Shown: in pieces, positions 61,843-64,000 of the stretch
How the letters are laid out: every line of letters begins with the position of its first letter
Numbering within the stretch: position 1 is the first letter of the stretch
Translations under genes and position numbers: made by a program
The notes under the pieces: model-generated
The model's database searches: none
What the model was told of the DNA's origin: nothing
The model's input: the letters and a program-made list of their open reading frames with translations, nothing else
NCBI RefSeq assembly: GCF_042649925.1
Contig: NZ_JBHSAF010000003.1
Span: 1 to 64,000, forward strand
DNA: 64,000 bases
Direction of reading: 5' to 3'
Origin: Pseudaeromonas sharmana
GTDB lineage: Bacteria; Pseudomonadota; Gammaproteobacteria; Enterobacterales; Aeromonadaceae

Positions 61843-61976
61843 GGGGCAATAGCGTAGCGTATTGCGCCGTATAATCGGCTAGGAATAATAATCGCCGGAG
61901 ATTTACGCTCAACAATCGCATGGCGAGACATACAACTTGTTTCGCTGGCGCAATACGCATGGCTATTGCGCCCTAC
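61839..61976. repeat. REPIN (two inverted REPs)
   Basis: A plus-strand REP at 61839-61868 (GTAGGGGGCAATA..TATTGCGCC) and a minus-strand REP at 61947-61976 (GGCGCAATA..TATTGCGCCCTAC) face each other across about 78 bases. This is the REPIN layout mobilised by RAYT transposases. No RAYT gene lies in this window. Confidence 0.85.
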
Positions 61977-62064
61977 TCGTTGAATTGTTTGGGGTGTTAT
62001 TGGGCTAATGGTTGGGGCAATAACAAGCGGGGCGAAATAAGCCGATTATTTCGCCCCGTGTTTT

Positions 62065-62616
62065 TTAGCGCTGCGTCAGGCAGGCCATTTCGTAGTAGTG
62101 GTTGTTGTTGTATTCAAATTCGGCGATCACCTCGAGGCCGACTTTGCGGGTGTGGGCGGCGTAGGAGCGCGGGTTGTTTTTATTCACGAACGTCACCAGC
62201 ACCGGATAGCGCCGCGCCATCTGTTGCAGCGCGAACGCGAACAGATCCTCCAGCACGCCGCTACCGCGCACGCGCTTATCCAGGCACACCGGGCCGTATT
62301 GGTAGGAGTTGTCGATGCTCAGGGTATGGCCGCGGTATTGCAGCTTCGGCAGATCCTGAATCATGTAGGCGAACATCGGCCAGGCGGACCAGAACTGCCA
62401 GGAGGCGGCCATGATGTAGCCGACGACCTGGCCCTGCTGCCGGGCAATGAACAGCCCTTGCTCCTGTTCGATCAGCGCGCTGAGCTGGGCCGCGGTGAAC
62501 GGCGTGGTGACAAAGCCGTCGGCCTTGTCTTCCGGCGCAATTGAATCGACCTGGTAGGTGTAGTGCAGAGCGAGGACATCCTCGATATCGGAAAGCGCTG
62601 CGATCTTCAGTTCCAT
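62065..62616 (-). CDS. GNAT-family acetyltransferase
   Basis: 183 aa. N-terminal IAALSDIEDVLALHYTYQVDS, then GLFIARQQGQVVGYIMAASW and CLDKRVRGSGVLEDLFAFALQQM (acetyl-CoA loop RGSGV), then LVTFVNKNNPRSYAAHTRKVGLEVIAEFEYNNNHYYEM. Function unknown. Separate transcription unit on the minus strand. Confidence 0.85.
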   Translation of the reverse strand: MELKIAALSDIEDVLALHYTYQVDSIAPEDKADGFVTTPFTAAQLSALIEQEQGLFIARQQGQVVGYIMAASWQFWSAWPMFAYMIQDLPKLQYRGHTLSIDNSYQYGPVCLDKRVRGSGVLEDLFAFALQQMARRYPVLVTFVNKNNPRSYAAHTRKVGLEVIAEFEYNNNHYYEMACLTQR

Positions 62617-62740
62617 CTAGTACCACCTTGCATTGTGATGAGTCGGCCGCGCGGCCGGATGCCGGCGCGGCGAACCGCCAATCTAACAAGCTCCCCCGGC
62701 AAAATGAAGCCAAGGTTACCCGGTTGGCCGGCGGCAGCTA

Positions 62741-64000
62741 CTAGGGCAGATAGCCGACGGTGTGGAATGCCACCACGCCGCGGCGCAGGAATTGCAGCTC
62801 CAGCCGCGGCTCGTTGAAGGCCGGCGCGACAAACGGCGGCGCCTGAAAGCGGGCCGCAGCCAGCTGTTGTGGCGCGAAAAGATCGAAGCCGGCGCGAGCG
62901 AGCACCGCTTCCGGGACCACATAGTTCTGCTCCACCAGCCCCCAGAAGGTCCAGTCCTGTTCCACGCACAGTGCTAACGCCTTGTGCTGTGCCGCCTGAA
63001 TGCTGAGGGCACCCAGCGTCGAGCCGAGCAGATTGCCGAGGGTGGCGCCGAGCAGCGGAATGGGGATCAGCAGTTGCCCCAGCATGGCGCCGCCGGTGCC
63101 CATCAACAGGGTGAGGGTATCGCGCGAGCTGTTGAACGCCAGTTCCCGGCCGCTGATCTCGCCGCGGGCGTATTGCCAGCCGTGTTGCAGTGAATTCAAC
63201 GCCAAGGCCGTGGCCATGCCAATCGCCGCCGGGGGGAGACGCTTCAGGGCCGGTCCGAGCAGCCCCGAGCGGCAACCCCCGGTGATGATTGCGGCCAGTC
63301 CACCGCGCAGCCCGGCATTGGCCGACTGCCCCACCAGCTGCCGGGCGGCGGTCGACCAGGCGTGGTAATCGAGCTCGCCGCTGCGCTGGGCCTGCAGCAA
63401 CAGCCGGTACAGCTGTGGTGCGCAGCTCAAGGCGGCGCTGAAGGCGGCGGCATGCAGCGCCGCGGTACCGGACTCGCGCAGCAGATCAGACCAGGCGATA
63501 AAGGCTTCCGTGGTCAGGCCGTACGCCTCGGCATCCAGCTCGCCATCGCGTTGCAAATCGGTAGCCAGCGCCCTGGCATCGCCTTCGGTCAGCGGCGTGG
63601 AGGTGACACCATCCACCTCGAGCCGATCGCTGACGGTCTGTGCAGTATTCTGATTGGCGGCCGCAATATCGGGGCGCGTGTCGCGGTTGCGCGCCGCCTG
63701 GCGCTGAGCCTCGGCAATCACCTCCTGCAACTGGTCGGCCGGTACCACCTTCTGGCTGTCGTTATAGGCCGGGTTGCCCAGCTGGCGTGCGGTTTCTTCG
63801 CCGGTCTTGTAATACTTCAGCTCGGCATTCCGTGCCGTGGTCGCGTCGCCATACTGCACATCCTGCCCGGTCTTGTTGTTGCCGACGGCATTGGCCCAGA
63901 TATCGGTGCGCCCCTTGGCGCTGGCGGCGACTTTCAGCGTTTCGGCATGCCAGACCTCGGCCAGATTACCCTTGACGTAATTGACGTCGACGTTGGCGCG
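62741..64000 (-). CDS. Large hypothetical protein, C-terminal part (runs off the window)
   Basis: At least 420 codons; the frame stays open to the window edge, so the start lies outside. The part near the edge (RANVDVNYVKGNLAEVWHAETLK) and the next ~130 residues are polar. The middle has Ala/Gly/Leu-rich stretches (GLRGGLAAIITGG, TLLMGTGGAMLGQLLIPIPLLGATLGNLLGSTLG) that look like amphipathic or glycine-zipper helices. No family recognised. Glycine-zipper stretches occur in membrane-inserting or phage-related proteins, but nothing here proves this. Confidence 0.6.
   Translation of the reverse strand, partial: RANVDVNYVKGNLAEVWHAETLKVAASAKGRTDIWANAVGNNKTGQDVQYGDATTARNAELKYYKTGEETARQLGNPAYNDSQKVVPADQLQEVIAEAQRQAARNRDTRPDIAAANQNTAQTVSDRLEVDGVTSTPLTEGDARALATDLQRDGELDAEAYGLTTEAFIAWSDLLRESGTAALHAAAFSAALSCAPQLYRLLLQAQRSGELDYHAWSTAARQLVGQSANAGLRGGLAAIITGGCRSGLLGPALKRLPPAAIGMATALALNSLQHGWQYARGEISGRELAFNSSRDTLTLLMGTGGAMLGQLLIPIPLLGATLGNLLGSTLGALSIQAAQHKALALCVEQDWTFWGLVEQNYVVPEAVLARAGFDLFAPQQLAAARFQAPPFVAPAFNEPRLELQFLRRGVVAFHTVGYLP

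Overview
This is a gammaproteobacterial chromosome segment. The neighbours match the enterobacterial and Aeromonadales order: 5S rRNA and tRNA-Asp, yihD-srkA-dsbA, yihG-type acyltransferases, comM divergent from ilvLGMEDA, hemCDXY divergent from a class I cyaA, and cyaY-lptM-lysA-dapF-DUF484-xerC-yigB with uvrD. A DUF2860 outer-membrane protein and the general gene order point to Aeromonadales, probably an Aeromonadaceae relative. That placement is inference; I cannot name the genus.

Layout. 1-7035: rRNA/tRNA end, a squalene/phytoene-synthase-like gene overlapping a diguanylate cyclase, housekeeping genes, and two tandem lysophospholipid acyltransferases. 7036-25974: comM is split by a 17.4-kb Tn7-like element (7710-25098) of the Tn6022/AbaR-backbone type. 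It has a perfect 5-bp target duplication (GCCAC), inverted ends with multiple transposase-binding repeats, and an overlapping tnsA-tnsB-tnsC-tniQ-tniE operon. Cargo: a 541-aa protein that may be TnsE-like, a free-standing EcoRII-N-type DNA-binding domain, an EcoRII-type restriction-modification set with Vsr, an unknown possible nuclease, a metallophosphoesterase, a GAF-PAS-PAS-GGDEF cyclase and a ParS/Xre-like small-gene region. 26142-32744: ilv operon with leader peptide and attenuator. 33047-41982: DUF2860 porin-like protein, AmtB, an LtaS-like membrane enzyme and the hem operon. 42214-55442: cyaA, a SelW-like gene, cyaY, lptM, lysA, dapF, a DUF484 gene, xerC, yigB, a secreted molybdopterin-fold protein paired with a GGDEF/EAL protein, and uvrD.

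55443-62064 is an accessory zone. It starts with a gene-free repeat-rich stretch, then AT-rich co-oriented small genes (DUF2971, an OLD-like ATPase/TOPRIM protein, GNAT, VOC, a membrane protein). At least two attC-like hairpins flank these genes and no integrase is present, so it looks like an integrase-less integron cassette cluster. REP palindromes with GTAG feet are scattered through it, including one REPIN. The window ends inside a large minus-strand gene of unknown function.

Best leads for novelty: the free-standing EcoRII-N gene upstream of an EcoRII/Vsr cassette, the possible TnsE-like protein in a comM-targeting element, the ATPase/TOPRIM gene in a cassette-like array, and a 97-bp tandem duplication with 7-bp microhomology that frameshifts the start of the GGDEF/EAL gene while supplying a substitute ATG.
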